From: Takakia lepidozioides
Lineage: Eukaryota > Streptophyta > Takakiopsida > Takakiales > Takakiaceae
Direction of reading: 5' to 3'
Length of the DNA stretch: 64,000 bases
NCBI GenBank assembly: GCA_030704615.1
Contig: CM060733.1
Coordinates: 22,320,001-22,384,000 of the forward strand
How positions within the stretch are numbered: position 1 is the first letter of the stretch; each line of letters opens with the position of its first letter. The position numbers were made by a program, and so were the translations under genes. The notes below the pieces were generated by a model. That model was not told the DNA's origin and made no database searches. It was given only the letters and a program-made list of their open reading frames with translations. Below, piece by piece: positions 23,716 to 35,322 of this stretch.

Positions 23716-25180
23716 ATAGCTGTAGGAAAGCTTACAGGGCGTAGAGCATGAAAGTATGGTTGGCACAAAAAGGAACGGGTAAGTGAGTGTAACCCTGTGG
23801 GGCTTGCAGATAATGAGTGAGAGAAAATGTCATTTCAACCTGTCCGTCCTTACGCCACTGTGTAAGTAGTAAAGCTAGCGTATAGTCTGTGATATCCGCC
23901 ATAGCTACAAAGCTATAGCTTTGATTGTCCCTCCCGTCGAGACGCTGGTTATTCGGAGCAACCCCGACTCGTCCGCTCATAACTTTTCTAATTTCTTGTT
24001 CTTGTTTCTTGGAGGGAACCTCCTGCATGAAATTCACGTTTCTGATTGGTTGTTGCCTCCTCGGGTAACTTTTCAATTTTACCTTCATCTGCTCACATTC
24101 CCACTTGGAATGCCCACTAGGACAGCACATGTGGCAAAGGTCCCCCTTTGTTGTACGCGTAAAGGGTTCCGTTACCTGCTCCCTGGATGCATTAATGGGC
24201 CCACAATTAATTTCGGCTGTTGCACCGGGTAGGTACTTCGACGGCCCAATTTGTCTTTTTGTATGATGACATCCGCTATTGCAGTACATGCAATGTGGAG
24301 TGCTTTGCCCCTTAGGCCACGTGTTTGAATTCAAACACTCTCCCGTCTCCCTCTGTCCGCGAGGCTTTTTCTCCGAGTTTGACTCCCAAGCTGACCTCAC
24401 ACTTACCGGCCACTTTTCTGATGTTAACCCGCATCCACCTGTCACTGACCCTATGGACTGTGCAATCCGCGTAGGCTGTGTTGGGCTGTGACAGGCTGTG
24501 TCAAACTGTGGTGAGCTGTGATAGGCTGTGTCACACTGTGGTGGGCTGTAATAGGCTGTGTGATGTTGTGGTGGGCTGTGATAGACTGTGTCACACTGTG
24601 GTGACCTGTGATGACTGTGTGAACACCCGTGTTCTACGCTCAGGCCATACACATTCGGCTTTACGTCAAGTTCTTCATACTTCATTGGTGTTACCGATGT
24701 AATCTGTGACTGCTTCTATGTTTCAAAATGCAAATCATGCTGTAATGGTTTATCATGGATACCACTGTATCCTTTCAACTTATAGGCATGACTCTTCCAA
24801 GCATCTCTTTGTTAATGGTTTGTAACATGGTTGTGTTGTTATCATACATCTTCTGTATGACATAAGGTCATTTCCATGGTGACTTAAGCTTAGAAGCCTT
24901 AATCTTTCCCTTCTTCTGCAACCATAGTACCAAATCACCCATCTTAAAAGTTTTCAATTTATCTTCATCAAATTGATCCTTCATCTTCATCTGAATTCTG
25001 GTCATGTTATCTGCTGCATCAGCACGTACTTCTTTCACATGATATAATTCATGTTTCCTGACTTTAATTGAATCCTCCAATTCCATTCTCCTTCCTCATT
25101 CAGTTCTCATGGTAAGTGCCCAACAAATTGAGTGTCCTACTTATGGAACTCATAAGCATGGCCTGCTGTGGGTCTTCATG
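23716..25180 (-). pseudogene. Tat-like element fragment D: integrase end and start of additional coding region
   Basis: Minus strand. 24868-25086 encodes an integrase C-terminus (ELYHVKEVRADAADNMTRIQ, MGDLVLWLQKKGKIKASKL) nearly identical to B. 24470-24610 is the GGCTGTG array. 23732-24000 is the start of the additional coding region (MADITDYTLALLLTQWRKDG). The fragment is cut at 23716 by B's LTR. At its other end, 25113-25180 matches a distant part of the additional coding region (14055-14120 of B) in the same orientation as D, so the segments are out of their normal order. Confidence 0.75.
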
Positions 25181-27401
25181 GGGAACTTTGTGAAATCTCA
25201 TGTTCCATCCACACAATTGGCAGCCTTGAGGGAGGAGCTCAAGCAAGAATTTGAGGCAAGAATTGCCACAGAGTGTGCCAATAAGGTGGATGTGGAGGCC
25301 AACCTTAAGTTGCAGAAAGAGTTGGAGGACACGAAGGACTGCCCTGCAGCTAGCAAAGGGGAATCTGATTGAAGCGGGTCTGGAGCAGGAGAAGTTGCAT
25401 GAAGTACATAAGCAACGGCTATACCAGTTGTAGGTGAAGCATGAGGGAAAATTGCAGGAAGTGAAGGTGCTTCATACAGAGTTGGAGGCAGTTCATCACA
25501 AAATGACCATCCAATGTGCCACACTAACAATTACTCTGGAGCAAACTGCAATAGAAGTTAACAAACAAGCAGAGAGGTGTATGATGGTGGAGGCTGAGAC
25601 AGTGGAGCAAGGGAAACTCATTGCTGACTTGAAAGCTACTATCGGTTGCAATGAGGATACCTTCCAACAGTACAGTCAGGTTGAGGCTGAGAATGACAGG
25701 TACATCCTTGAGTAGCAGCAAACACTCATGGCACAAAAGAATGAGCTTTCTGTGGCTAACAAGGCTTGGAAGGAAGCCAATAATATATCTGCTGCCTATG
25801 CAGCTCTGGTTGAACCTCATGCGAAGCACTTGGAGGGTTTGCAGCAGCAGTTGCAAACATATAGACTCAAGGAGGAGCAGGGTCTCAGGGGTGCTACACA
25901 TGACTTGGTGAATAATCATCTTATGCAAGTGTGGTTAACACAAGGGCCGGTAGAAGGGAAGACACCAAGGAAGCTCACCCAGAAGGAGATGAATGATCTC
26001 AGGCTGCAGGTGTAGAACATTGCCACAACCACTATAGACAATGTCTATAGTAGAATAGCTGAATTGCAGGATGATGTAGAAGGGCTGCAGACTCAAGTGG
26101 ATGATTTGAGCTCCAACATTGACAAAAGAGCCTTTGTTCCTGAGGAACAGCTGGTGGCTGCTTATTTACATGCGTGGACTCTGATTTTCTAGTCTTCATC
26201 ACAGGAGGTGCAGGACTTGCCAACAATAGGAGGGACAATGGCGGCAATATCACAGCCACCACAGCAAGTCGACACTGTTGATACCATGACAATGCAACAA
26301 TCTGAGGTTTGGGGGGATGCTGCTTTTAACCCACCTAAGACTCCTGCTGCACTTGAGTACAATCAGGCTATGATTATGCCCTTCAACCAAATTCCCATTG
26401 TGATGGATTTGGCTTGGAAGGAATTCAGTCCTCCACAGTCTTTGGCACATTATTACCAGATCATGCGCATTTGGTTGCCAGTGGCAACTCGGACTAAGGT
26501 TCTTCCGAACAACCGCCCCATTGAGGATCACCATTTTGCAAGGTACTGGTCTGAGGCAGGCACCATGCTGAAGGAATTAATTGCCTTCCAGGTTGTTCAT
26601 GGGTACATCTACACCAAGACCAAGGATGTATCTAGTTTGATCATGGGTTGTGGATTATACTATGCTGCTTGTTTCATTGCACGTTATCACATTGAGCAGC
26701 AGAAGATGCAGTCAAGATTTCTGAGTTATTCCACTGGGGATCATTAGGTCTTACCTTCAGTTCCACCCCATATGTATCTGTATGATGTGAAAGTCATGTT
26801 GCAGAAGGATTCCCAACTTTGTTCATGGTTTAATTTGGCTTGGAACAACTTGGCCAAAGAAAAATTGGGCCTTGACGATATTTTTTATAAGGGACATGAA
26901 GCCTGGAAATACTTACACTGTTCCAAGGTCATTGGCACACTTCTCACCTATACGGACAAGGAACTTAGGGAGTACACTAATTTTGCTCGCAAGCGACTGA
27001 TGCAAGTAGTACAATTTAAGCTTCCAGACATGGTGGGCCAAACACTATATGCCACGCAGGATTCTTGAGAAGCCACTTAAGGTTCGGGCAACGAAAGGCC
27101 ACAGGGGGGAAGATGATTCTGATACAACTGGTTCTATGGAAGAAACTTTTGACATGGCTGAGGACTATGCACTACAGATGGCAGAGAAGAAACGACGGGG
27201 ATCTCCTATGCCTGAGAGGTTACCTCGTTATCAAGCAAAGGAGGGTTAGACATTTCCATTTGGTGATCAGTCATCTCCATCAGCCAGTGACAGAGCTCGG
27301 GCTCGCACACAGAGCCCTCCAAGGGACTCTCACCGACATATGGGTGCTCGCTCACAAAGGTTTGCTGATCCTAAACAGTAAACCATGAGGACACGGCTTT
27401 T
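25181..27401 (+). pseudogene. Additional coding region of a fourth Tat-like copy, plus strand
   Basis: The plus strand encodes the coiled-coil protein seen in B: STQLAALREELKQEFEARI near the start, then a Gln/Glu-rich coiled coil, VWGDAAFNPPKTPAALEYN, MIMPFNQIPIVMDLAWKEF, YYQIMRIWLPVATRTKVL, CGLYYAACFIARYHIEQQ, and a further C-terminal part (LGLDDIFYKGHEAWKYLH, DKELREYTNFARKR, MAEDYALQMAEKKRR-like) that is missing from B. This copy thus shows the full C-terminus. Breaks are mostly single TAG or TGA codons, e.g. near 25431, 25713, 26013, 26190 and 26745. Function unknown. Confidence 0.75.
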
Positions 27402-27729
27402 TGAGAGGGGGAGGGGTAATGTTAGAGGGTTGTCTGGGACTTAGACAGTTTTACGGGTTCTATGGGGTACCCTTAATTTTTGCGCAGACTTACGGATGGT
27501 AGACTTAGACCAACAGAGGCCTTAGGGGTGATAGGCACAGGCTTTAGGGGTGGTAGACAGGCTTACACACTCAGTCACAACCTTATACAGTCGTACACAA
27601 CCTATCACAGTCTATCACAGCCCGACACAGCTTGTCACAGCCCGTCACAACGTACATATGGAACGGTTATCATTGGCAGGGAACGACATCTGCAGAGGGA
27701 ACGTGCCAGTTAGATAGTTAGGCGGTTAG
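27402..27729 (+). repeat. Polypurine tract and truncated 3' LTR of the plus-strand Tat-like copy
   Basis: A purine tract (TTGAGAGGGGGAGGGG) precedes TGTTAGAGGG at 27420. The LTR carries the GGGTACCCTTAATTTTTGC block and CACAGCC-type repeats but stops matching its family at about 27729, where Mutator-like sequence begins. Confidence 0.8.
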
Positions 27730-28495
27730 GGGTCTGTATTTTCTATGAGCAATGAGCACATTTAAGCATGAGTAGATGCAAAATTAAACACGAGCAGAGC
27801 ATATATTAGGGAATATTCCCCAATTTCCAGTCCCGCTGTGGATGCATTTCTGCAATTTTTACAGTTAAAATATCCAAGATGTCCCCGGATCAGAGGATAT
27901 TGGAGGTAGGTTCGGGGGTTGTCCTGCATCTGCAAATCGGTGTCGACTTCCACAGTATTGTGGTCTTCCAAAAAGGTGAGGGGGCTACCACGGAAATAGG
28001 TCTTCCTTCTATAACTGCGGTGAAATTTGACCATTTCATGATGACAGACTGTCCATTTCCCATAAGTCGGCACAGACTTGTGGGGCCCATTTGATGCTTG
28101 TAATCTTTAAATGAAAGTTTAATATGTATGTATTTAATGTTATGAGTTTTTTTTATTTTTCACAAGTTCCAGTTGAGAAGTTGGCACAGACTTGTCCGAT
28201 GCCACACTGGTTTGTACTAAAAGTCTGCACTGACTTGCCGTTTCCTATCCCACCATGGAATGCGCTCGGCATGACTACTGGGCTTCAAACACACCACCTC
28301 GGTCAACTTCACAACATAGGAAAATACACAAAAATGTTATGGTCTTGCAATTCTTGAACAAGGATAAATGACAAACTGGAAGAACACTCGCAAAAAATCA
28401 GAGACCGCTCATCGGTAAGTCGGCACAGACTTGCAGAATAGTAGAGGACCCTTCCCGGCCAGTGGCAATAGACGTATGGAATGGAATTTGTTGGC
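27730..28495. repeat. Noncoding part of a Mutator-like element with palindromic motif
   Basis: No convincing ORF. Four copies of a 16-bp palindromic motif, AAGTCGGCACAGACTT or close variants, lie at 28064-28079, 28178-28193, 28221-28236 and 28417-28432. The arms AAGTC and GACTT are inverted repeats about a 6-bp core. The same motif recurs beside the transposase fragment at 30.1-31.0 kb. Confidence 0.65.
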
Positions 28496-28834
28496 TTACA
28501 AAAAAAGAACAGTGGAACGGAAAGCGGTGGATGCAGAACATAAGGCAGTATCGTAGGCAAATGCTCCGGCCTCGTTCATACTCAAAGTAGGATAATTAAT
28601 TAAGGGGCTGTCAGCACAACAGCGGAGACGCCGAAGAAAAATCCAATAAATGTGCTTGCAATGGGTGTACCCTTCCTTCTGATTGCGCATCTTCACAAAG
28701 TCGGGACATGTGCAGTCCGGGTAAATGCCAATTGAGACGTAATAAACCTGCCCGTTGGTCGCTGAGCCGGAAGTACTGATGGTGTAAACTCTTTCCATCC
28801 CCGGTCGAGGAACATCACACGGAAGCTCTGAACG
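28496..28834 (-). pseudogene. SWIM zinc-finger segment of a Mutator-like transposase
   Basis: The minus-strand frame reads VYYVSIGIYPDCTCPDF, then HCKHIYWIFLRRL. This is the SWIM pattern CxC...CxH, found near the C-terminus of MULE-type transposases. In that family it is a zinc-binding DNA- or protein-contact domain. The catalytic part of such a protein appears on the opposite strand at 30120-30594, so the element has been rearranged or two copies are present. The frame is closed on both sides. Confidence 0.7.
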
Positions 28835-29139
28835 ATACCTCGCAACGACATCGCCAATCCGACCTTCGTCCTATTAAGAGCTGTCTGTTTTGTGCGGTTA
28901 TATTGCTTACCCCATCTGCATTTGGGGTAACTCCGAAGTACATTGGAATGTGCCACAACCCAGTTTTTGCAAAACCGAAATTGCATGAGTTCTGGTTTTC
29001 CTCAAGACATTCAACAGTGTGTTCGTGGGGGAGTCCACCGAGATGCGAAGGACAGACCTGAGCCACCACAGGTATGGCCTATGATGGCAGGAACAGATTT
29101 GACTCAGAATGAAGTTAACTCATTGGATGCAGATTGGAA
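28835..29139. other. Unassigned sequence
   Basis: Short frames only. I see no motif, repeat or RNA gene. Confidence 0.4.
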
Positions 29140-29595
29140 CACGACTTGAATACTGGAATGCTGGAAACTGGACTGGAGTACCAGATACTGGAAACTGGGC
29201 TAAAGTACTGGGAACTGGAAACAAGAGTAGCTTGAACTAGTGTTGGCGAGACTCAAGAGTGTCTAGTCTCGCCTCCTATATATACTGGCTACTAAGAAGC
29301 TTCCCTAAGAAGCTTCCCCCATGGAGCTTTCTTGCTGGAAAAGTTTCCAAGATTAAACAAAGGTTTCTTGATGGAGAAGCTTCCTTAAACAAATGAGATA
29401 TCTTGATGGAGAAGTTTCCTCCAAAGGAAGCTTCCTGAGCAGTTTCCCAAGTTACTCTTGATAATTTGGTAAACTCCCGGTAACTTGGTAAGTAATGGTA
29501 AATCATGGTAAAACATGGTAACTTCCGATAACATGGTAACTTGGTAACTTCTGGTATTTACTCCTGGTAAGTTCCTCTGGGCTATGTCCGTGACA
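29140..29595 (-). repeat. Possible solo LTR or LTR fragment
   Basis: On the minus strand it would start TGTCACGGACATAG at 29595, a common LTR start. It has a TATATATA box (about 29278), several AAGCTTCC and GGTAACTT repeats, and a TACTGGAAACTGG tandem at 29150-29225. I could not find the other terminus or a target duplication, so the left edge is a guess. Confidence 0.4.
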
Positions 29596-29597
29596 CT

Positions 29598-29793
29598 CCC
29601 CAACCTTCTGTGCATAGTTGGGATTCATCATGTATCTTGCCTGTTTGATTGGTACAGAACCTGGTTCCAACTCAATCTTGTGATGGCATATTTCAGGGGG
29701 TATCCCCTTCAGGTCTTTATAACTCCAGGAAAATACATCTTTGTATTTGATAAATAGGCTCTTAGCTTCCTCAAAGAATTCAGGCTCCAGAAG
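29598..29793 (-). pseudogene. Short Tat-like RT fragment
   Basis: About 196 bp encoding LEPEFFEEAKSLFIKYKDVF, then WSYKDLKGIPPEICHHKIEL and QARYMMNPNYAQKVGE. It matches 18951-19144 of element B. Neither LTR nor other pol sequence adjoins it, so it is an isolated piece, either a remnant or filler DNA from break repair. Confidence 0.8.
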
Positions 29794-30119
29794 AGTAGAT
29801 GGGGACATTGTGTACGAGATGCCGCCGACAGAAAACACCAGCGGGCCAGCTGGAAGGCATGGACCGCAAATATGACGAAAACCCATGGACTATAACAAAA
29901 ACTACAAATCTGAAATTGCCGTTGCTAGAGAGGAAAGACACGGCAGTCAGGTTTGTTGCTCTGTCTCATCCTTCCTGAAGTCTGTGGCGATTTCTCTTGT
30001 GTATCTTCGAATGAATTCATGTATTATGATAATGCTCTGCAATTTCAGAATGTGCGACCTTCTTGGAGAAGTCGGCACCGATTTCTCGTGTGTACATTGG
30101 TATCTTGCGGCACTTTGAG

Positions 30120-30594
30120 ATTTTTCTGCAATATCAAGAGCCTTGTGTCGGAAGACACACCATCTCAAATGAATATGTCGGAGAGCATCAATGAGCAGAT
30201 GGTCCGAGCAAGAAAGAGACCACCGCATTTTAGAGGATTCATGGCGGACAATGCGAATGCAAACTGGGCGGCGGTTCGAAATGTTTATGGTGGCGGGAAC
30301 CCTATGCCAGGTAGGGAGAGAACTTGCGGATTTCATTGGGGACAGAGTCTTCAGAGGCATACCAAGGACCTCATTCGGCCAAACTTTCAATCGGCACACA
30401 TTAAATTGTGTGGACAATGGAGGTCGGCCGCCACAGCAACAGAAGCTGAGATATCATTCATGTTAATCAGATCATGGTGGATATCATCGGGAGCGGCAAC
30501 CGAAGAAGATATTCCCACCCTAGATAGTTGGCTTTCGTGGTGGACATACCGGTATGCCCAGCTCGGGTCATTCGTGAGGGAGGTAAGAATGTAG
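30120..30594 (+). pseudogene. Mutator-like transposase catalytic fragment
   Basis: The frame includes RGFMADNANANWAAVRNVYG, followed by ERTCGFHWGQSLQRHTKDLI. A conserved Asp in a short strand, then a Cys/His pair on a helix, is the pattern around the second catalytic Asp of MULE-type DDE transposases. The first Asp and the Glu are not identified. About 140 residues remain. Motif copies of AAGTCGGCACAGACTT type lie on both sides (30069-30084 and 30689-30956). Confidence 0.6.
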
Positions 30595-30688
30595 GTGCCA
30601 AAGTCACCACTACTATATCCATTGCTTTTGCGGTTGCTAACGTGAGCAGATGATGGGTGGACTGTCACCGCCAGAATCGGTGCTCGGG

Positions 30689-30956
30689 GAGTCTGTGCCG
30701 ACTTCCTACCTCCGGCATCATGCATGCCTTCTGCATGATAGGGAAGTCTGCACCGACTTCGCATTGGCTATTTTGACAGTGTGTCCAGCCACCTCTTTAA
30801 GTCTGCACCAACTTCCCATGGCAATGTTCCGGGAGTGCAGATAGGGAAGTCTGTGCCGACTCACCACTGTGCTATTACTATATTGTTCCCCGAACCCAAT
30901 GCAACTCTGTGCAGCCTTCTCGTCCTTCTCTGTCACATGGAAGTCTGTGCCGACTT
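30689..30956. repeat. Cluster of five 16-bp palindromic motifs
   Basis: Variants of AAGTCTGTGCCGACTT at 30689-30704, 30744-30759, 30799-30814, 30847-30862 and 30941-30956, spaced 48-94 bp. It is the reverse complement of the motif at 28.1-28.4 kb, and nearly self-complementary. Confidence 0.8.
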
Positions 30957-31045
30957 GTCAGTGGGGTGCCACTGTGCCCCGGAGCGGTCATAGATGGCCG
31001 CAAGAGAGTAGTCACGCTGCCATGTGGGAATGGTGGCGAGGTCTT

Positions 31046-34031
31046 ATGAGTGACGGAAACGCCCAAACCCGTGGGAGGGCGAATAAACCTTCTGTCAGCA
31101 AGGGAGTGGGCCGTGGAGGAGGCACACGAGCCCCAGTTCTTGCTCTACATTAGAGAAGTGAAGGGAGAAGGCGATGGGGAGCCGAGCCTAGATTGGATCA
31201 AGGGGATTTTGGAGAAATACCAGGATGTGATGCCGGAGGATTTACCAAGCGGCTTGCCACCGCGAAAAGGAGTTGACCACAACATTGAGGTGATACCAGG
31301 ATCGGAACCGCCTCCCAAGGCGCCCTACCGGTTGAGCCACAGAGAGTTGGTCGAGCTGAAGACTCAGCTCAAAGATCTAATGTCAAAGGGGTACATCCGG
31401 CCGAGTAAGTCACCTTACGGAGCCCCGGTGCTATTCGCAGACAAGAAGGATGGGACGCTGCGGATGTGTGTCGATTACAGGGCTTTGAATAAGGTGACTA
31501 TAAAAAACCGGTACCCTTTGCCAAGGATCGACGACCTTTTTGATCGGTTGGCAGGAGCGAAGTATTTCAGCCGGATCGATCTGCGCTCCGGCTATCATCA
31601 AATTCGAGTGGCGGAAGGAGATGAGGAGAAGACCGCGTGCAAGACAAGGTATGGTTCATATGAGTTCTTGGTGATGCCTTTTGGACTCACCAATGCTCCC
31701 GCGACCTTTAGCACGATGATGAACAGCCTTTTCCAGGAGTGGTTGGATGACTTTGTGATCGTGTACATCGACGACATCTCGGTGTATTCGAAAACAAAAG
31801 AGGAGCACTTGGAGCACCTCAAAAGGGTGTTCCAGAAATTGCGGGAAGGGAAGCTGTATGCCAAAGCTTCAAAGTGCGAATTTGGGGTCACAAAAGTGGA
31901 GTTCCTGGGGCATGTGATTACACAGGATGGGATCAGAATGGATGACAGGAAGGTGAGGGCAATCTTGGACTGGGAGCCTCCGACTTCGGTCCCGGGAGTG
32001 CGATCCTTCCTAGGACTCGCCTCCTATTACCGGAAGTATGTGAGAAATTTCGCCAAGATCGTGGGGCTGCTGTCATACCTTCTGTGTACATCCAAAGTCT
32101 GGGCATTGAACACCTTTTGTGGCCAAGCTTTTGCTGAATTGAAGCAGCGGATGGCGGAAGCTCCAGTCTTGAAAATCCCAGAGTTTGATCGTCCGTTTGA
32201 GATTCATACGGATGCGTCAGACTTCGCGATTGGGGGTGTACTGATGCAAGATGGACGTCCAGTGGCTTACGAAAGTAAGAAACTGAATGAAGTGGAGCAA
32301 CGGTGGCCGACGCACGAGAAAGAGATGAAGGCGGTGGTGCACTGTCTTGAGCTTTGGCGCCACTATGTTGGTTCCAACCTAGTGAAGGTGTTCACGAACA
32401 TTGTCACGGTGAAGTATTTTGCCACGCAGCCCAAGTTGTCCCCAAAACAACTTAGGTGGCAAGATACTTTGGCGGTGTTCGACGTGGATATCCAGTACAA
32501 ACCGGGACGGGACAACGTGGTGGCCGATGTTTTAAGTAGAAAGCAGCAGCTAATGTTGGTGTACAGGGGCGAGACGGCGCTCCAACGGAAGATCCGGAAT
32601 GCTTGCCGGAAGGCTGAGCTGGCGAAGTCCGTGATGCAGGACTTGAGGATGGGGGTTAAATCGCAGTTCCACTTGCAAAATGGACTGCTCCGGTATAAGC
32701 AAAAGTGTCTCTACGTGCCGAAGGGAGGGATCAGAGATAGCCTCTTGAGAGAATGTCATGATAGCCCGCTTGCGGGCCACGGCGGAGCCAAGCGCACTGC
32801 AGCACTCTTGAAGAAAGAGTATTTCTGGCCCAAACTGAGGGAGGAGGCAGAGGAGTATGTCAAGACATGCACCACATGCCAACAAAACCGGAGCGAGTAC
32901 AAAAAGCAAGCGGGGCTGTTACAACCCTTGCCGATTCCAGAGGGGACTTGGGAAAGCGTCTCGATGGATTTCATGACTGCTATGCCGCTGTCAAAAGGAT
33001 TCGATGCAATCATGGTGGTGGTGGATAGGTTCAGTAAAATGGGCCATTTCATCCCCACCAATGAGATGGCAACGGTGCAGGAAACAGGGCGACTTTACTT
33101 CGCCCACGTCTTAAAGCATCATGGAGTCCCGAAGGATATTGTCTCGGACCGCGATCCAAAGTTTACGAGTAAATTTTGGAGGGCACTTTGGAAGAAGATG
33201 GGGACGAGGCTGAAGATGAGCACCGCCTTCCGACCTACGACCGACGGCCAAATGGAAAGAGTGAATTCCGTAGTGAAGCAGATCTTGCGGAATTACGTGT
33301 CGGCAGACCAAACAGACTGGGTGGAACACTTAGACACGGCAGAATTCTGTTATAATAACACAGAACACTCCGCAATGGGAGTTTCCCCTTTCGTATTGGT
33401 CTATGGAAAAGCACCTCTGGTGCCGACAAGTTGGGCCGCCCAGGACGTTGAGGAACCGGCAGTAGCGGCTGTACTGGAAAAACGCGAGCGTTTGTTGAAG
33501 CTCGCAAAGTACAACATTGCTAAAGCTAGGAAACGGTATGAAAGGCAGGCGAATCGGAAGCGGAGGGAAGTGAAGTTTGAGGCAGGCACGGAGGTCTGGT
33601 TGAACATCAAGAATTTCCGACTACCTCCGGAAGTGAGTCCAAAGTTCGTACCTCCGTATGCAAGACCCTTTCGCATCCGGAAGGTTATGAATGAGGATGT
33701 GTATGAATTGGAGCTGCCGGCAAACAGCAAGGTGCATCCAGTATTCCACGTCTCCCTTTTGAAGCCTTACTTCAAAGATGAAGTGCGTCCGAATCGGCAT
33801 CAAGTGTTGCGTCCGCCACTTGTGCTGTTGGATCATGAAAATGAACCTGAGTATGAGGTGGAGGCAGTACTTAAGTCGAGGAGGTTCAAGAACCGAGAAA
33901 CGGAGTATCTCGTGAAATGAAAGGGCTATCATCATGTGGAGGCATCTTGGGTGCGTGCCTCAGAAATGGGAAACGCATCCGAGGCGGTTGCAACTTTCGA
34001 ATGGCGACCTCAAAAGCGGAAGAAGCGCTGA
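31046..34031 (+). pseudogene. Chromovirus (Ty3/gypsy) pol polyprotein, 5'-truncated, chromodomain nonsense
   Basis: A 956-codon open frame (to TGA 33918-33920). Order: RT ([48 protein letters not shown], catalytic YIDDISVYS), RNase H ([32 protein letters not shown]), integrase H2C2 ([14 protein letters not shown]), DDE core ([31 protein letters not shown]), then a chromodomain ([18 protein letters not shown]-stop-KGYHH). The stop replaces the first conserved Trp (TGG to TGA), and translation would continue to TGA 34029-34031. In RNase H the usual TDH is TNI, losing one catalytic Asp. Gag and protease are missing. The Met at 31050 is not a true start, only the first Met after truncation. Confidence 0.9.
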
Positions 34032-34878
34032 TGGGGACATCAACCTTAGAGCGTGGGGGAGGAAATGCATGCTTAGCCCGGCTTAGCTAGCTCAGGAATC
34101 CAATTGCAAAAACTTGTATTGTACAAAAATATGTTATAAAGGAAATGGGTTCCAAATGTTGTGCGTCCTATTTTGTTTGGAATGGTGATGCATGGTGTGG
34201 TTGGCTAGTGTGTAGAATACATGCTAGCTTACAAAAGTGGGAGAGGTAAATTGGGAGGTTTACTATTTCATGAGCGCATGAGCCCATGAGCCTATGAGCC
34301 TATGAGCTCATGAGCGGGCATCCGCGGAATTGGAATTTTCCTGCCTTTATTGACGGTGTTATGTCCTCTTACCTCGGTAATAGGGTCTGTTTCTCCTGGT
34401 CCAGGATGCGGAATGAGGAATTTCGGCGCCGTTATTCCCAAGAGCAGTGTGCTAAAATGGTGTTTTGAAGACATCCACCGGGGTATTTCGGCACCGAAAT
34501 TACCTCTTAAAATGTGATATAGTGCGGTATTTAAAGGCGCAGAACGGGCTATTTCGGCGCCGAAATACCCAAGTGGAATGTGGTGAAGTGCCTTGTGCTG
34601 AAGGCTTCCATTGCGATATTTTGGTGCAGTAATTCATCCGTGGAATTTTTGAGGCCCATATAACGAAGGCGCAAATTGGGCTATTTCGGCGCCAAATTTC
34701 CCAATAGGAATGTTAGAAACGGCAGGGTTTTCATGGCTTCAAGTTCCCGGCTCGATGGTGTGCATAAATTACTTGTAGGGTTCTTCACTGAAGTTTGTGT
34801 CTCTTCTGCTTTTATTATAGATTTTGGTTGGCGGAAGAAATGTAGGGAATGGACAAGCAGTCTGAACACAATGATTTT
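34032..34878. repeat. Probable 3' LTR start, then palindrome-bearing noncoding DNA
   Basis: A purine tract GTGGGGGAGGAAA ends at 34065, after which the chromovirus 3' LTR may begin (TGCATGC). Its far end is not defined. At 34270-34316 is a short tandem of CATGAGCC-like units. From 34419 the 18-bp palindrome AATTTCGGCGCCGAAATT and variants appear (34419, 34484, 34550, 34682 and a weak copy near 34612), marking entry into the next element. Confidence 0.55.
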
Positions 34879-35322
34879 TCAAATCGTCAATATTTTCATT
34901 AAGTGTTTCAGAACTGTACAACAAAAGGATCCAAATGAGACTTTGCTATGGTGAGGATCCGCTATCACTGTCCGATGCATCCCCGCCCTCATGCAAGGAT
35001 GGCTGCCTTCCACCTGCCTCCGAACCTGCACTGCCGCTACCGCTGTTACTCTGAGAAGCCCTCCCTCAAAAATACCATCCTCACCAGCCGGAACTGTCCA
35101 CCTGGGTGCGGAAGTGTCCTCAACATTCCCCTCGCTCTCGGACGCGGATTCTATTACGAACTTCCCTACTCTGCCTTTCACAATTCTATGTTTGGCCTCA
35201 CGCCTCATTATAATTCTCTGCTCATTCCCGTATGTCAATTGCTCTAACCGAGTAGGCCTATCCTCCCTCCTGATGGCTTCTTTGGCAGCCGTGTCTGCAT
35301 AGGCTGGTAGAAAAAAGGGCTT

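Noticed and set aside
31050-33920. Intact 956-residue protein with start at 31050
   Set aside because: The Met lies in the linker before RT. Gag and protease are missing and the chromodomain is cut, so it is a truncated polyprotein.
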